DNA of 48,313 bases. It comes from a virus. Position 1 is the first letter of the stretch, and each line of letters opens with the position of its first letter. The notes under the pieces are model-generated. The model was not told the origin of the DNA. It ran no database searches and saw nothing but the letters and a program-made list of their open reading frames with translations. The translations under genes and the position numbers were made by a program. The stretch covers positions 1 through 48,313 of IMG/VR virus record IMGVR_UViG_3300027573_000048; one strand, 5' to 3'. Positions 13,946-22,186 of this stretch are shown here, piece after piece.

Positions 13946-14525
13946 CGATGTATTCTTTTGCTATTGTTATTGCAAGGGTCCGCTCTTCAGGAGCCATGCT
14001 TGCTATTTTTTTCTTTTCTCTTTCTTCCTGCCAGCGCATTTTCTGTAGGTTGAATGGGTTGGAATAACCCAGTCCATAACCATTTCTGGAAGCCAGAACC
14101 TTGAAATCATTTTCCGTTGCCCTGGTCAGTGATACAATCTTTTTCGTGTCTCCGGTCCGGTTGAAATTCGGACGGGCTACTTTATCTTCCTCAATATTTT
14201 GAATGGCGAACTTTGATTTTCCGAACGGAGTGTTTATTCTGCGCTTTGTGAATACTCCGGAATCTTTATTCTTTCCTGCGTTCTTTCCCTTTTTAAACCT
14301 GGTCGCGTTTTCAAACTGACCGGTACGCACTTTCATATAGCCCTTTGAATAAGTTCCAATAGGTTGCAGGTTCGCATCGAGTCCTTTTGTGTGAATGCGA
14401 TCGTGAATTACATTTCGAAGTCCGATTGCTACAGTTCGAAGCATGCGCTCCTTATCCTGAGCGGCACTCAGCATAGCTCCCATTGTTTTTATGGGTTGTG
14501 AAGCATCGATTCGAATCTGTATCAT
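13929..14525 (-). CDS. Virion morphogenesis protein (HK97 gp10-like)
   Basis: A 198-aa basic protein. An N-terminal helix is followed by RIHTKGLDANLQPIGTYS (about 42-59), which resembles the conserved segment of the phage virion morphogenesis/gp10-type tail completion family, and then a Lys-rich variable region. Such proteins sit at the head-tail connector. Gene order, downstream of the capsid, agrees. Confidence 0.7.
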   Translation of the reverse strand: MIQIRIDASQPIKTMGAMLSAAQDKERMLRTVAIGLRNVIHDRIHTKGLDANLQPIGTYSKGYMKVRTGQFENATRFKKGKNAGKNKDSGVFTKRRINTPFGKSKFAIQNIEEDKVARPNFNRTGDTKKIVSLTRATENDFKVLASRNGYGLGYSNPFNLQKMRWQEEREKKKIASMAPEERTLAITIAKEYIGGLPK

Positions 14526-14526
14526 A

Positions 14527-15522
14527 TCAGAAGTTGTAATAGCCCCTGGTTATAGGAGCATCACAGGTTAAGCAGTAATCATCATCATTCATGGTTATTC
14601 CGTTTGTGATAACCTTCATCGCATCGGAGTAATCTTTGAAATAATCATCACGGAGACCAGCAATAATTTTCCTGTCAGTGGTCGTGTATCGATTGAACCG
14701 GTTTGTGGATAATGTCTGAGCCATGATCGTATGACCCAGCAGGTACCAGTATGGCCGGGAGAATTTCTTACGGTTGTTACAGATCACGCTTTCAAATGAG
14801 CATTCGAAGCTGATCGCAGCAGTAAGCCCGTAGGAATAATTATCCGAGAAAGTTCCATTGGAAATTCCACGGATTCTTCCAGGGCAATCATTGCAGCTGC
14901 AAGTGCAGTAGCAACTTGAAAACTGGTAATTCAGACTTTCATTAAGCAGGATCTGTTTTGAAGCCTGGCTGTTTGCGACGTAGTAAAACTTCAGATGCTT
15001 GCACCAGAATGATTCCAGCACATCGAAATAATTCCAGCCTTGCGTTAATGGATCCGCGACAGTGTTTACTGTGAGTGACCACAGCTCTTCTGATGTATCA
15101 TAATCCACGATCTTGATATCGAATTCCCCTGCAGCGACCGCATTCATGTAAAAGCCGATTTTATCGACTCCCACTTTCATCAGCCTGGAAACAGGATGAT
15201 CATAACCAAAGTCCAGCGTGAATCCGTTATCGAATGCTCCGCTGGGTGCATTGCCACTGATAGCGGTTGGAAGTTGAAAGGATCTGGCGATCGAGTTCAG
15301 TTGAACCTTATCGCTCATCAGGATTGTAAAATCCGTCAGGAGTTGTTCCTGTGCGACAATCTGAGTGTCACTCCACAGCCCTGAAATCGTATCCTGATCA
15401 GAATTGGCAATCTTGTCCAGCATGTCCATAGGAATGCCGGGAAGCGAGTTGACGTACAACCCACTCCCCGGTGTTCCTTGTGAACATCCTCTTAAACCAA
15501 CCAGTCCACTTAGGCAGTTCAT
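14527..15522 (-). CDS. Hypothetical virion protein with Cys cluster
   Basis: A 331-aa protein directly after the capsid gene. Residues about 205-217 carry a tight cluster CYCTCSCNDC with five cysteines, and CLTCDAP follows near the C-terminus, so it may bind metal. Otherwise it is beta-rich and soluble. I do not recognise the family; a connector or decoration role is inferred from position. Confidence 0.65.
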   Translation of the reverse strand: MNCLSGLVGLRGCSQGTPGSGLYVNSLPGIPMDMLDKIANSDQDTISGLWSDTQIVAQEQLLTDFTILMSDKVQLNSIARSFQLPTAISGNAPSGAFDNGFTLDFGYDHPVSRLMKVGVDKIGFYMNAVAAGEFDIKIVDYDTSEELWSLTVNTVADPLTQGWNYFDVLESFWCKHLKFYYVANSQASKQILLNESLNYQFSSCYCTCSCNDCPGRIRGISNGTFSDNYSYGLTAAISFECSFESVICNNRKKFSRPYWYLLGHTIMAQTLSTNRFNRYTTTDRKIIAGLRDDYFKDYSDAMKVITNGITMNDDDYCLTCDAPITRGYYNF

Positions 15523-15534
15523 TGCTGAAATGCG

Positions 15535-16644
15535 TTAAGCGTTGGTGGTGGTATAAGCTAAGGATCCACGGTTTCCATCCAGGATATCGCCAGTGCGATA
15601 AGCGTTAGATGGAATTGGATACAGATCGAAAGTTTTAGAAACAATCATGTTGTAACCAGGTTGAAGAGTTACCCCTTCCACTCCGTTTACATATCCGATT
15701 TCCTCAGCACAGTCGTTGAACCGTAACTGGTAATCGAAATACACCATGATCTGGCGAACATTCACTCCGTCGAATGCCAGCATCGGAAGAACAAGTCCAC
15801 CGAAGATTGAAGCTCCGGGAGGGTTTGACCACATCATTCCCTGGTACTTCCTTACTTCGATCAGCTGAACTGCATTGGGTTCGTAAACCAAAATGCGTTC
15901 TGCGTTTCCAGAAATAAGGGCAACATCTTCATCCCACCAGAAATCAATTCCAGCGGCCTGAATGCGGGTGTTGATTCCGGATTGATCCGGGCTTTTTGAA
16001 GCTTGCTGCATCATGTGCATAGCCATAAGGCCAGCACCGACCACCTGTGGTTTTTCATTAAAACCATTGAACTTGTAGTCGTAATGCAGCTTGTTCAAGC
16101 CCTGATTCAGTGGGTTGGTGGCTGTTGAAAGAGGGAGGTTCAGAGCAACAGCGGTGTTGTTTCCTGTTGCACGGTGATCACCAATAGCAGCAAGGCCGGT
16201 TGTGATCAAATCGCGGTTTACTGCAGTGAGCAGCGCATTTGCTCCGGAGCGAAGCGTATCCATGAATTCAAACATCAACCGCGTGTTGCCTACCGAAGCA
16301 GGAGCGGAAGCGTATTTGTCAAACTGGGATATTGTTTCGTTGGAGATGTGGAATGCGAACTGACGGAAACCGGTAACAGAAACTTCATCCTCCAGATAAG
16401 GATTCGTGTTTGTTACGTCGCAGGAAGGAGTTGTTGATGTTACGTCGGGCGTAAAGCGTTGCTTGCGCTTCACCTTTACAGGTTGAATGTGCCCCTGACC
16501 AGCATCGTATTTAATAGCGGCAGGATCGTCGGCAACGTACAGTTTGGACAAAAACCCTTTCGGGTGTACCTTGTACGCCGGATCTGCCCCTTTGTTGACA
16601 TCCTGAGAAAAATTCAGGAGGCCAAGCGAGAAGCCATTAGCCAT
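15535..16644 (-). CDS. Major capsid protein
   Basis: A 369-aa soluble mixed alpha/beta protein. It directly follows a scaffold-like gene and precedes connector-type genes, the standard place for the capsid. The size is right for an HK97-fold subunit. A loop rich in charged residues lies at about 40-70, a long helix-rich spine region at about 100-160, and a beta-rich C-terminal half follows with a VYFDYQLRFNDCAEEIGYV strand set. There is no fused protease. Identification rests on order, size and composition. Confidence 0.72.
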   Translation of the reverse strand: MANGFSLGLLNFSQDVNKGADPAYKVHPKGFLSKLYVADDPAAIKYDAGQGHIQPVKVKRKQRFTPDVTSTTPSCDVTNTNPYLEDEVSVTGFRQFAFHISNETISQFDKYASAPASVGNTRLMFEFMDTLRSGANALLTAVNRDLITTGLAAIGDHRATGNNTAVALNLPLSTATNPLNQGLNKLHYDYKFNGFNEKPQVVGAGLMAMHMMQQASKSPDQSGINTRIQAAGIDFWWDEDVALISGNAERILVYEPNAVQLIEVRKYQGMMWSNPPGASIFGGLVLPMLAFDGVNVRQIMVYFDYQLRFNDCAEEIGYVNGVEGVTLQPGYNMIVSKTFDLYPIPSNAYRTGDILDGNRGSLAYTTTNA

Positions 16645-16671
16645 AGTTTTGTGGAGATTTTAAAACTGGTA

Positions 16672-17553
16672 TTATTGCATACCAGCCCGCAGCTCAGCAT
16701 ATGCTCCTTCAGGGGAGCGGTCGCTAGATGGTGGTCGCAGCAATGGTTTATCATCACCTTGTCCACCAGTGCCGGGGCCAGCACCTTTACCCTTGTTAGG
16801 GTCAGCAGCTTTTAACAGTGGAGCGATCCGCTGTTCAGTGAATGTTTTAAAATCCACCTTGGTTTGTTTGGCATCATAATAGTCAGTGCCGTCCTGCTTG
16901 ACTAATTTGAATTGCCCGTTCTCGCGGATAAGCTTGGCTCCGATTTCGGATAAGCCTTCACGAAGAATTGTGCGAGCGGTGATCACGTTGGGACGTTTTC
17001 CAGCCGCTTCGTTTGCATATGAATATTCTCCCAGAATTCCATCCAGGAGTAGTTCGTCTTCTTTAACAGCAAATGCATCAGCCTGCTCCTTGAGCTTTGT
17101 TTCATGCTCGGTTTTCATCCGGGTAATTTCTTCCCTGGCTTCATTGATCTTCAGTGTAAGTTCAGCCTGATCACCTGGCTTTGCTGTGGATTTTTTCTTA
17201 ATCAGACCGTCCAGCTTTGATGAAACTGCACGAAGCCTTTTGTAAGTGGTATCGTGCTTTTTTATATCAGCAAGTTCGTCTGCTTCAAAACCAGCAACCG
17301 TTGTCAGGTTGTCGATTTCTTTATCCATACCATTGTAGATTTCCGCTTCTACGGTTTTGCGTAGTGCATCCCTGACGGGTTTAGATGCTATGGCAGCATC
17401 CACATTCATCAGATTAGCTTCGATGGCATCGGTTAAATTTTGTGGGATTGCTTTGCCCAGTGCGGCATCAGAAAGCAGGGTTTTTAATTCCTGGTTATCA
17501 TCGGCAATGCCGGCTTTTTTTGCAAGGGATAAAATCAGTTCAGCTGTTGTCAT
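16672..17553 (-). CDS. Scaffold protein
   Basis: A 293-aa acidic, highly helical protein with a coiled-coil segment at about 95-165 (Lys/Glu-rich with heptads) and a flexible Gly/Pro-rich C-terminus (about 252-285), directly upstream of the capsid gene. This is the common form of phage scaffolds, which template procapsid assembly. No protease motif is seen. Confidence 0.7.
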   Translation of the reverse strand: MTTAELILSLAKKAGIADDNQELKTLLSDAALGKAIPQNLTDAIEANLMNVDAAIASKPVRDALRKTVEAEIYNGMDKEIDNLTTVAGFEADELADIKKHDTTYKRLRAVSSKLDGLIKKKSTAKPGDQAELTLKINEAREEITRMKTEHETKLKEQADAFAVKEDELLLDGILGEYSYANEAAGKRPNVITARTILREGLSEIGAKLIRENGQFKLVKQDGTDYYDAKQTKVDFKTFTEQRIAPLLKAADPNKGKGAGPGTGGQGDDKPLLRPPSSDRSPEGAYAELRAGMQ

Positions 17554-17876
17554 CTACGGCCGCCTTTCCCGGTTTTTGAAGATGAGGATTTAGAATCACC
17601 GGAGCCCGCCTTCAAGTCAATCCCGCTTTTGAGTGGCTCCTCGATGTCAGCAGTCACTACTTTGTGATTTGCTTCATATTCCGCAACCGCTTCGGGGAAG
17701 TACTTACGCACCTCTTCCAGTTTCGGGCGAGAGATTCTGTACTTCTCCTTTTCGTTTTGGCTACGGGAGTTTCGGGTTTCGAAATGCGAAGCTGTTGCTG
17801 CTGGAAGCACCGAAATCTTACCGCTTTTGGCGTCCGTAAGCTTGATGTACTTGTCCAGAAATTCGTTTAATACCAT
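17550..17876 (-). CDS. Hypothetical protein upstream of scaffold
   Basis: 108 aa from the ATG at 17876. A longer in-frame version would run back into the divergent promoter region, so I reject it. It begins MVLNEFLDKYIKLTDAKSGK and ends in a Ser/Lys/Gly-rich disordered tail. Its stop overlaps the scaffold start (ATGA). It may be a small head protein; function unknown. Confidence 0.65.
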   Translation of the reverse strand: MVLNEFLDKYIKLTDAKSGKISVLPAATASHFETRNSRSQNEKEKYRISRPKLEEVRKYFPEAVAEYEANHKVVTADIEEPLKSGIDLKAGSGDSKSSSSKTGKGGRR

Positions 17877-17966
17877 GTTGCCCTGTTTAAAAGTTGTTCG
17901 TAAAATTAAACCTTGCGTTAATTCTGGACACTTTGCGTTGATATTTTTGACGGCAATCGTACCAGC
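17877..17966 (+). promoter_or_regulatory. Promoter region of the glycan cassette
   Basis: Divergent gap between the late head genes (minus) and the plus-strand cassette. TATTTTTG (17942-17949) matches the Bacteroidota -7 box TAnnTTTG and lies 17 bases before the first start codon. TTGCGTT is directly repeated at 17913-17919 and 17933-17939, 20 bp apart, which could be a regulator site. An independent promoter here would let the cassette be expressed from the prophage. Confidence 0.5.
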
Positions 17967-18158
17967 ATGGCACAAAAGACCCTGAAAAAGAAAGTGGACC
18001 CGAGAGGTTTAAAAATTTACCGAAGTAAGCTTCCCAAGGATGTATATGAAATCCTTATCGATGTTCAAAAGGAAAAGGAGAAACAATCTCCCGAGCAGAA
18101 TGGGCTTAGTCTGGAATCTATCATTTACATGATGATCCGAAAATATAAGCCAGCATGA
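17967..18158 (+). CDS. Small basic protein, first gene of the glycan cassette
   Basis: A 63-aa Lys-rich protein. Residues about 15-60 (LKIYRSKLPKDVYEILIDVQ onward, ending SLESIIYMMIRKYK) have the strand-helix-helix layout of ribbon-helix-helix regulators. It may control the divergent promoters beside it. Its end overlaps the glycosyltransferase start by 4 bases (ATGA). Confidence 0.6.
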   Translation: MAQKTLKKKVDPRGLKIYRSKLPKDVYEILIDVQKEKEKQSPEQNGLSLESIIYMMIRKYKPA

Positions 18159-18805
18159 GCTACACCTGCCTGATTCCAGTTTTCAATACCCCGCCAGCAC
18201 ATTTAATTGTTGCGGTAGATTCGGTATTGAATCAGAATGGAATAAAATGTCCTGTTGTGATCATCGACGATGGTAGCAAGGATAAAGGAACACGCGATGC
18301 TCTTGAGAAATTAAAATCTGATCGGGTTACTGTGCACCGTTTGGATAATAACTACGGAACGCCGACTGCACTTAATTACGGGCATGAGATCATTCAGAGT
18401 GAATGGATCTTCCTGATGGGTTCTGATGATATCAACAGCCCTCACCGGTTCGGTACGCAAGCTGAATACCAGAGAACGCATCCGGAAGTAGATGTGATCG
18501 GCACCTGGCTCTGGGCATTCCGGGAGGGTAAAACACCATTCAACAGAAACGATGCGCTTTTCCGGTTTGAGCATGCGGAAGTTCCTTCGCCCAGAATGTA
18601 CCCTTCGCATCATCCTTACTTCATGGTCAATCACGGAACGGTACTTTACCGGAACCAGGTAGTGAAGGATGGAGGATTATACAACACCAAGTGGAAGCGT
18701 GGTCAGGATGTTGAATTGTGGGAGCGCCTTTATAAGGCAGGTGCTAAATTTCGAAACGTGACACGGGTTTTATATGCCATGCGGAGGGGTCCGAACGCGA
18801 AATGA
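18155..18805 (+). CDS. Family 2 glycosyltransferase
   Basis: A 216-aa GT-A fold enzyme. The N-terminal CLIPVFNTPPAHLIVAVDSV is the usual start strand, VVIIDDGSKDKGT (about 34-46) binds the nucleotide sugar, and MGSDDIN (about 88-94) is the D-x-D-type metal site. A late His/Glu region (ELWERLYKAG, about 188-197) is where the catalytic base is normally found. No membrane segment is seen. It is overlapped by the next transferase (ATGA), so the two are co-translated. Confidence 0.88.
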   Translation: MSYTCLIPVFNTPPAHLIVAVDSVLNQNGIKCPVVIIDDGSKDKGTRDALEKLKSDRVTVHRLDNNYGTPTALNYGHEIIQSEWIFLMGSDDINSPHRFGTQAEYQRTHPEVDVIGTWLWAFREGKTPFNRNDALFRFEHAEVPSPRMYPSHHPYFMVNHGTVLYRNQVVKDGGLYNTKWKRGQDVELWERLYKAGAKFRNVTRVLYAMRRGPNAK

Positions 18806-19506
18806 AAATCGTGATTGTAACCGCTGTCTGGAAGCGTCCCAATGTGTTCGCGCTATTTGCAAAAGGTGTTCATCACTTGCAAGCTCATGCCGCTAAAAGT
18901 GGTTACCAGGTTAAAGTTGCTATTTCCGGAAGCGAAGGAAGGACCAGCGAGAAGATGGTGAAGTCGCAAGGATTCAATTACGTGGAGCGTCCGAATCAAC
19001 CTCTTGCCAGGAAGATGAATGCCGCTCTGAAAGAAGCAAGAAAAATGGATCCGGATTATGTATTACTGGTGGGCTCCGATACTGTTATTCACCCGTCACT
19101 TTTTGATGTGTACGATGAATACATTCAGCAGGGCATCGATCTGATTGCGGCTCTGGATTGGTACTTCTACGACTTACGAACACTCCGCTGTTCATATTGG
19201 GGAGGGTATATTGATAGCAGAGCGGGGCATCCGTGCGGTTGTGGTAGAGTTGTTTCCCGGGAGCTGCTGGATAAATGGGACTGGAAAATATGGGAGGATC
19301 GGCACTCCTTCGGCCTTGATAATTCCATGCAGCTGCTGATCAACAAAGGCAACTTTACCTATGCCACATTCAAGATGAAGGAGAGGCAGGCATTCGGTAT
19401 TGAAATTAAATCGGAAGTGAACATGACTCCGTTCCAGCTCTGGCCAAATACCAGCCTGATCGAAAATCAGAAGCTAATGTCAAACTTTAAATACTTACTT
19501 AAATAA
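18802..19506 (+). CDS. GT-A type glycosyltransferase
   Basis: A 234-aa protein with a GT-A layout: IVTAVWKRPNVFALFAKGV at the N-terminus, PLARKMNAAL (about 72-81), and VLLVGSDTVIHP (about 91-102) as the presumed nucleotide-sugar/metal site with a single SD in place of D-x-D. It ends with an acidic/aromatic region. It is coupled to the preceding GT2 gene. A role in building or decorating a surface glycan is inferred from the cassette. Confidence 0.75.
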   Translation: MKIVIVTAVWKRPNVFALFAKGVHHLQAHAAKSGYQVKVAISGSEGRTSEKMVKSQGFNYVERPNQPLARKMNAALKEARKMDPDYVLLVGSDTVIHPSLFDVYDEYIQQGIDLIAALDWYFYDLRTLRCSYWGGYIDSRAGHPCGCGRVVSRELLDKWDWKIWEDRHSFGLDNSMQLLINKGNFTYATFKMKERQAFGIEIKSEVNMTPFQLWPNTSLIENQKLMSNFKYLLK

Positions 19507-19507
19507 T

Positions 19508-19822
19508 ATGCAAACCATCAACATAAGCAGAAAATTACTTCTTGATAAAATGAACAACATTCACGAGCTGGAAAAGTCTGGCCATGTTCTTTTTGATGTC
19601 AATATGTCAAAACTCAATGATATCCGTAAGTATAATGGCTATCGGACGCAGGGAATTGTTGATCATTTAAATGAACTGAAAGCGGAATTCCTGGAATTTG
19701 ATGGAGACAAGATTAAGAAGGATGAAAAGGGTAAGGCTGTTTTCAAGGAAGGGAAAACCGAAGCGGATTACATGAAGCTGTACAATGAATATATGGCTGT
19801 TGAGGTGCCGTATCAATACTAA
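19508..19822 (+). CDS. Hypothetical protein in glycan cassette
   Basis: A 104-aa charged, soluble, helical protein with no motif I recognise. It begins 1 base after the preceding transferase stop and ends 4 bases before the amidotransferase, so it belongs to the operon. Confidence 0.65.
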   Translation: MQTINISRKLLLDKMNNIHELEKSGHVLFDVNMSKLNDIRKYNGYRTQGIVDHLNELKAEFLEFDGDKIKKDEKGKAVFKEGKTEADYMKLYNEYMAVEVPYQY

Positions 19823-19826
19823 TAAT

Positions 19827-21206
19827 ATGTGCGGAATAGCAGTTGTAAAAGGCGGCTCACTGGAGCAGTGCAAGATCATGACCGAGGCCATAAAGCATCG
19901 GGGTTATAGCATTGAATATTTTTCGCATAAAGATTTTCATGTTGGATTTGTGCACCTACCGATTCAGGAATTAAAAAATCCAAGAGGTAGTTACCAGCAT
20001 GGAATCTATATTGTCTGGCTGAATGGATATATTTCGAATTATCGAGAGCTGGCAGAAAAGTATAATTTTTATCTTGAGAGTGATAGTGATACGGAATTTT
20101 TAGCTCAGTATTTTGATAAGACGGACTACATTCTACGAAAAGAGCTCAGCGAGTTGAATGGCTTTTTTTCAATCGTGGTTTATGATGTAATCAGCAAGGA
20201 ATTCGTAATACAATCAGACAGGTATGGAATTAAGCAGATGTATTATACCAGAAATGCTTGCGGAACCGAATTCTATTGTAGCGAAGTTAAGGGCCTGCTG
20301 AAATTGGGTTATGAAAACCCACTGGATCCAGACGCTGTTGATGACTGGCATCACTCGCTGGGTACTTTGACCCGCGACACTATTTATAAAAGGATCGTTC
20401 GGTGGGAGAAAATTCATCCTGTAAAAAATTATACAAATTACAAGACACTGAATGAACTCACCTTCGAGGAAGCTCAGGAAAAGGTTGCACAGCTCTGGGC
20501 GCAGTCGGTCCGGAGAAATAAAATCACCCACCTGAAAACCGGGGTGATGCTTTCTGGTGGAGTGGATTCAGGAATGATCGCTCAGGACTTCCGGCCGGAT
20601 TACAGCTTCTCGATGGATTACCAGGAGGGAGAGCTTTCTGAATATGATGGTTTCAAACAGAATTCGCAGGGTATTCACTATACCATGATATGCTCGAAAG
20701 AGCTTGCGAAGAAATATTCCCGGGTTGCACGCAGGTACCTGGATGATCTGAAGGCTGGGTCCTGCTACACCAATTTCGCACTAACTGAACTTGCCAGCAA
20801 ATTCTGCAGGGTGCTTTATTCCGGAGCTGGTGGTGATGAATTATTCATGGGTTATTCACACCGTTATGACAAGCCGATTAACGATGTGATCCGCAGAACT
20901 CCGGGACATTACCGGATGCACAACATGACTCACCGTGATTACGATTTCGCATACCTGCGGGGTATCCTCACGGTGGAGGATCGATGCTCTGGAGCGTATG
21001 CGATGGAAACCAGGTACCCTTTCCTGGACAATGACCTGGTTGATTATGCCATGCGATTACCAGAGGAGTGGGTTCGCGAAAAGAAAATCCTTAAAAGCAT
21101 TTCCGGACTTCCGGACAGTATAACTACAGCCAAAAAACGAGGCTGGTCAAATCCCTATTACACAAACCGGGAGTGGACCGATTTCATGATGGCTGATAAA
21201 AAATAA
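19827..21206 (+). CDS. asnB: Asparagine-synthase-like glutamine amidotransferase
   Basis: 459 aa. I start it at 19827 because this places Cys at position 2 (MCGIAV), the nucleophile exposed in class II glutamine amidotransferases. HRGYS (about 26-30), NGYISNYREL and SDTEF complete that domain. The synthetase half has LSGGVDSG (PP-loop, about 241-248), AGGDELFMGY and the ETRYPFLD segment of AsnB enzymes. It would hydrolyse glutamine and use the ammonia, with ATP, to amidate a carboxylate. In a cassette with glycosyltransferases and an acyltransferase, the substrate may be a sugar acid, as with AsnB relatives in O-antigen loci, or aspartate. Which is not decidable from sequence. Confidence 0.88.
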   Translation: MCGIAVVKGGSLEQCKIMTEAIKHRGYSIEYFSHKDFHVGFVHLPIQELKNPRGSYQHGIYIVWLNGYISNYRELAEKYNFYLESDSDTEFLAQYFDKTDYILRKELSELNGFFSIVVYDVISKEFVIQSDRYGIKQMYYTRNACGTEFYCSEVKGLLKLGYENPLDPDAVDDWHHSLGTLTRDTIYKRIVRWEKIHPVKNYTNYKTLNELTFEEAQEKVAQLWAQSVRRNKITHLKTGVMLSGGVDSGMIAQDFRPDYSFSMDYQEGELSEYDGFKQNSQGIHYTMICSKELAKKYSRVARRYLDDLKAGSCYTNFALTELASKFCRVLYSGAGGDELFMGYSHRYDKPINDVIRRTPGHYRMHNMTHRDYDFAYLRGILTVEDRCSGAYAMETRYPFLDNDLVDYAMRLPEEWVREKKILKSISGLPDSITTAKKRGWSNPYYTNREWTDFMMADKK

Positions 21207-21210
21207 ACTG

Positions 21211-21414
21211 ATGGCAAAATTTAAGATTATTTATAACGAAGCAGCTCTCCTTCAGGACCAATATGTTGAAGCGGACGAGATTGAAATAAATGAATCTTTT
21301 ATCGTCTTTTTAAAAGAAACTCCGGTCAGGCCCGGTAATCCGCGCGATGCAGAACCAAAGCTTTTTATCCACCAACAATACATTTTTAAAGTTGAAAGGC
21401 TGCCAGAGGAATGA
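21211..21414 (+). CDS. Small hypothetical protein
   Basis: A 67-aa beta-rich protein (KFKIIYNEA, ESFIVFLKE, YIFKVERLP). It starts 4 bases after the amidotransferase, and its stop overlaps the next start. No family recognised. Confidence 0.6.
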   Translation: MAKFKIIYNEAALLQDQYVEADEIEINESFIVFLKETPVRPGNPRDAEPKLFIHQQYIFKVERLPEE

Positions 21415-21641
21415 GCGATTATTTCTTCCCGATTCCGGTTTTCATGCCAGTTTCCTCACCAGGCGAATCGCATTCAGCACACTATTCATGCGACTGCAAT
21501 CGCTCATCGGGAAGATTTGGGATGCTGACCCTACAGCAGGTACTTAATAATTTTTATAAGCCCTCTCCGATAAATCCGTGGCTAAAATTATTAATGAAAT
21601 CCGAACCGCTTGATGATAGTTTAGACCCTAAAGTCATATGA
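21411..21641 (+). CDS. Small hypothetical protein with Cys pair
   Basis: A 76-aa protein with ATGA overlaps at both ends, which supports it as a real gene. It contains HYSCDCNR near residue 26. No function is recognisable. Confidence 0.55.
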   Translation: MSDYFFPIPVFMPVSSPGESHSAHYSCDCNRSSGRFGMLTLQQVLNNFYKPSPINPWLKLLMKSEPLDDSLDPKVI

Positions 21642-22177
21642 ACCCAACAGACGACATCTACGAAATGGAAGATTACAACGAATACTCGTTCCGGTACGAT
21701 CCCTCCAATAAGATCCATCGCACTGCGATCATTGATCCTTGCGTGAAAATCGGAAAGGGTAATGTGATCGGGCCGTACACCGTGATCGGTTCAAATGGTG
21801 AGATCCGGAACGTGAAGGAATTTCACGGCAGCGTGATCATCGGTGACAACAATGTGATATCCGAACATGTCACTATACAGCGACCAGAATTATTGGATAA
21901 GTCCACTGTGATTGGAAACGGGAATCTGATCATGGCTCATGCTCATGTAGGCCATGACGTTACAATCGGAAACGATTGCGAAATATGTACCGGTGTTATT
22001 CTGGGAGGCTATGCTACTATTGAAAACGGAGCGAAATTAAAGCTCGGAGTCACGCTTCGGAACCGTAAGAAAGTAGGCGCGAATGCTGTGATCGGGCTTG
22101 GAGCTGCTGCCGTGAAAGATGTTGAAGCTGGAACTATTGTGGTAGGAAATCCTGCCAGGCTTTTACAGAAAAAGTAA
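21638..22177 (+). CDS. LpxA-like hexapeptide acyltransferase
   Basis: A 179-aa left-handed beta-helix protein. Hexapeptide repeats of the form (I/V)-G-x4 begin at about residue 23 (IHRTAIIDPCVKIGKGNVIG) and continue to about 165. MAHAHVGHDVTIGNDC (about 97-112) is the His-rich catalytic loop of LpxA/LpxD-type and sugar O/N-acyltransferases. VVGNPARLL is the usual end. It would acylate a sugar, consistent with the neighbouring transferases. Shorter than LpxA (about 260 aa) and without its C-terminal helical domain, so it is more likely a sugar acetyl/acyltransferase than LpxA itself. It ends 9 bases from the convergent tail fibre gene. Confidence 0.85.
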   Translation: MNPTDDIYEMEDYNEYSFRYDPSNKIHRTAIIDPCVKIGKGNVIGPYTVIGSNGEIRNVKEFHGSVIIGDNNVISEHVTIQRPELLDKSTVIGNGNLIMAHAHVGHDVTIGNDCEICTGVILGGYATIENGAKLKLGVTLRNRKKVGANAVIGLGAAAVKDVEAGTIVVGNPARLLQKK

Positions 22178-22186
22178 TCCCCTTTT

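Noticed and set aside
19827-21206. GAT-QueC enzyme for 7-deazaguanine DNA modification
   Set aside because: The C-terminal half has the AGGDELF and PFLD segments of asparagine synthases and lacks the QueC zinc-binding cysteines; no other queuosine-pathway genes are present.
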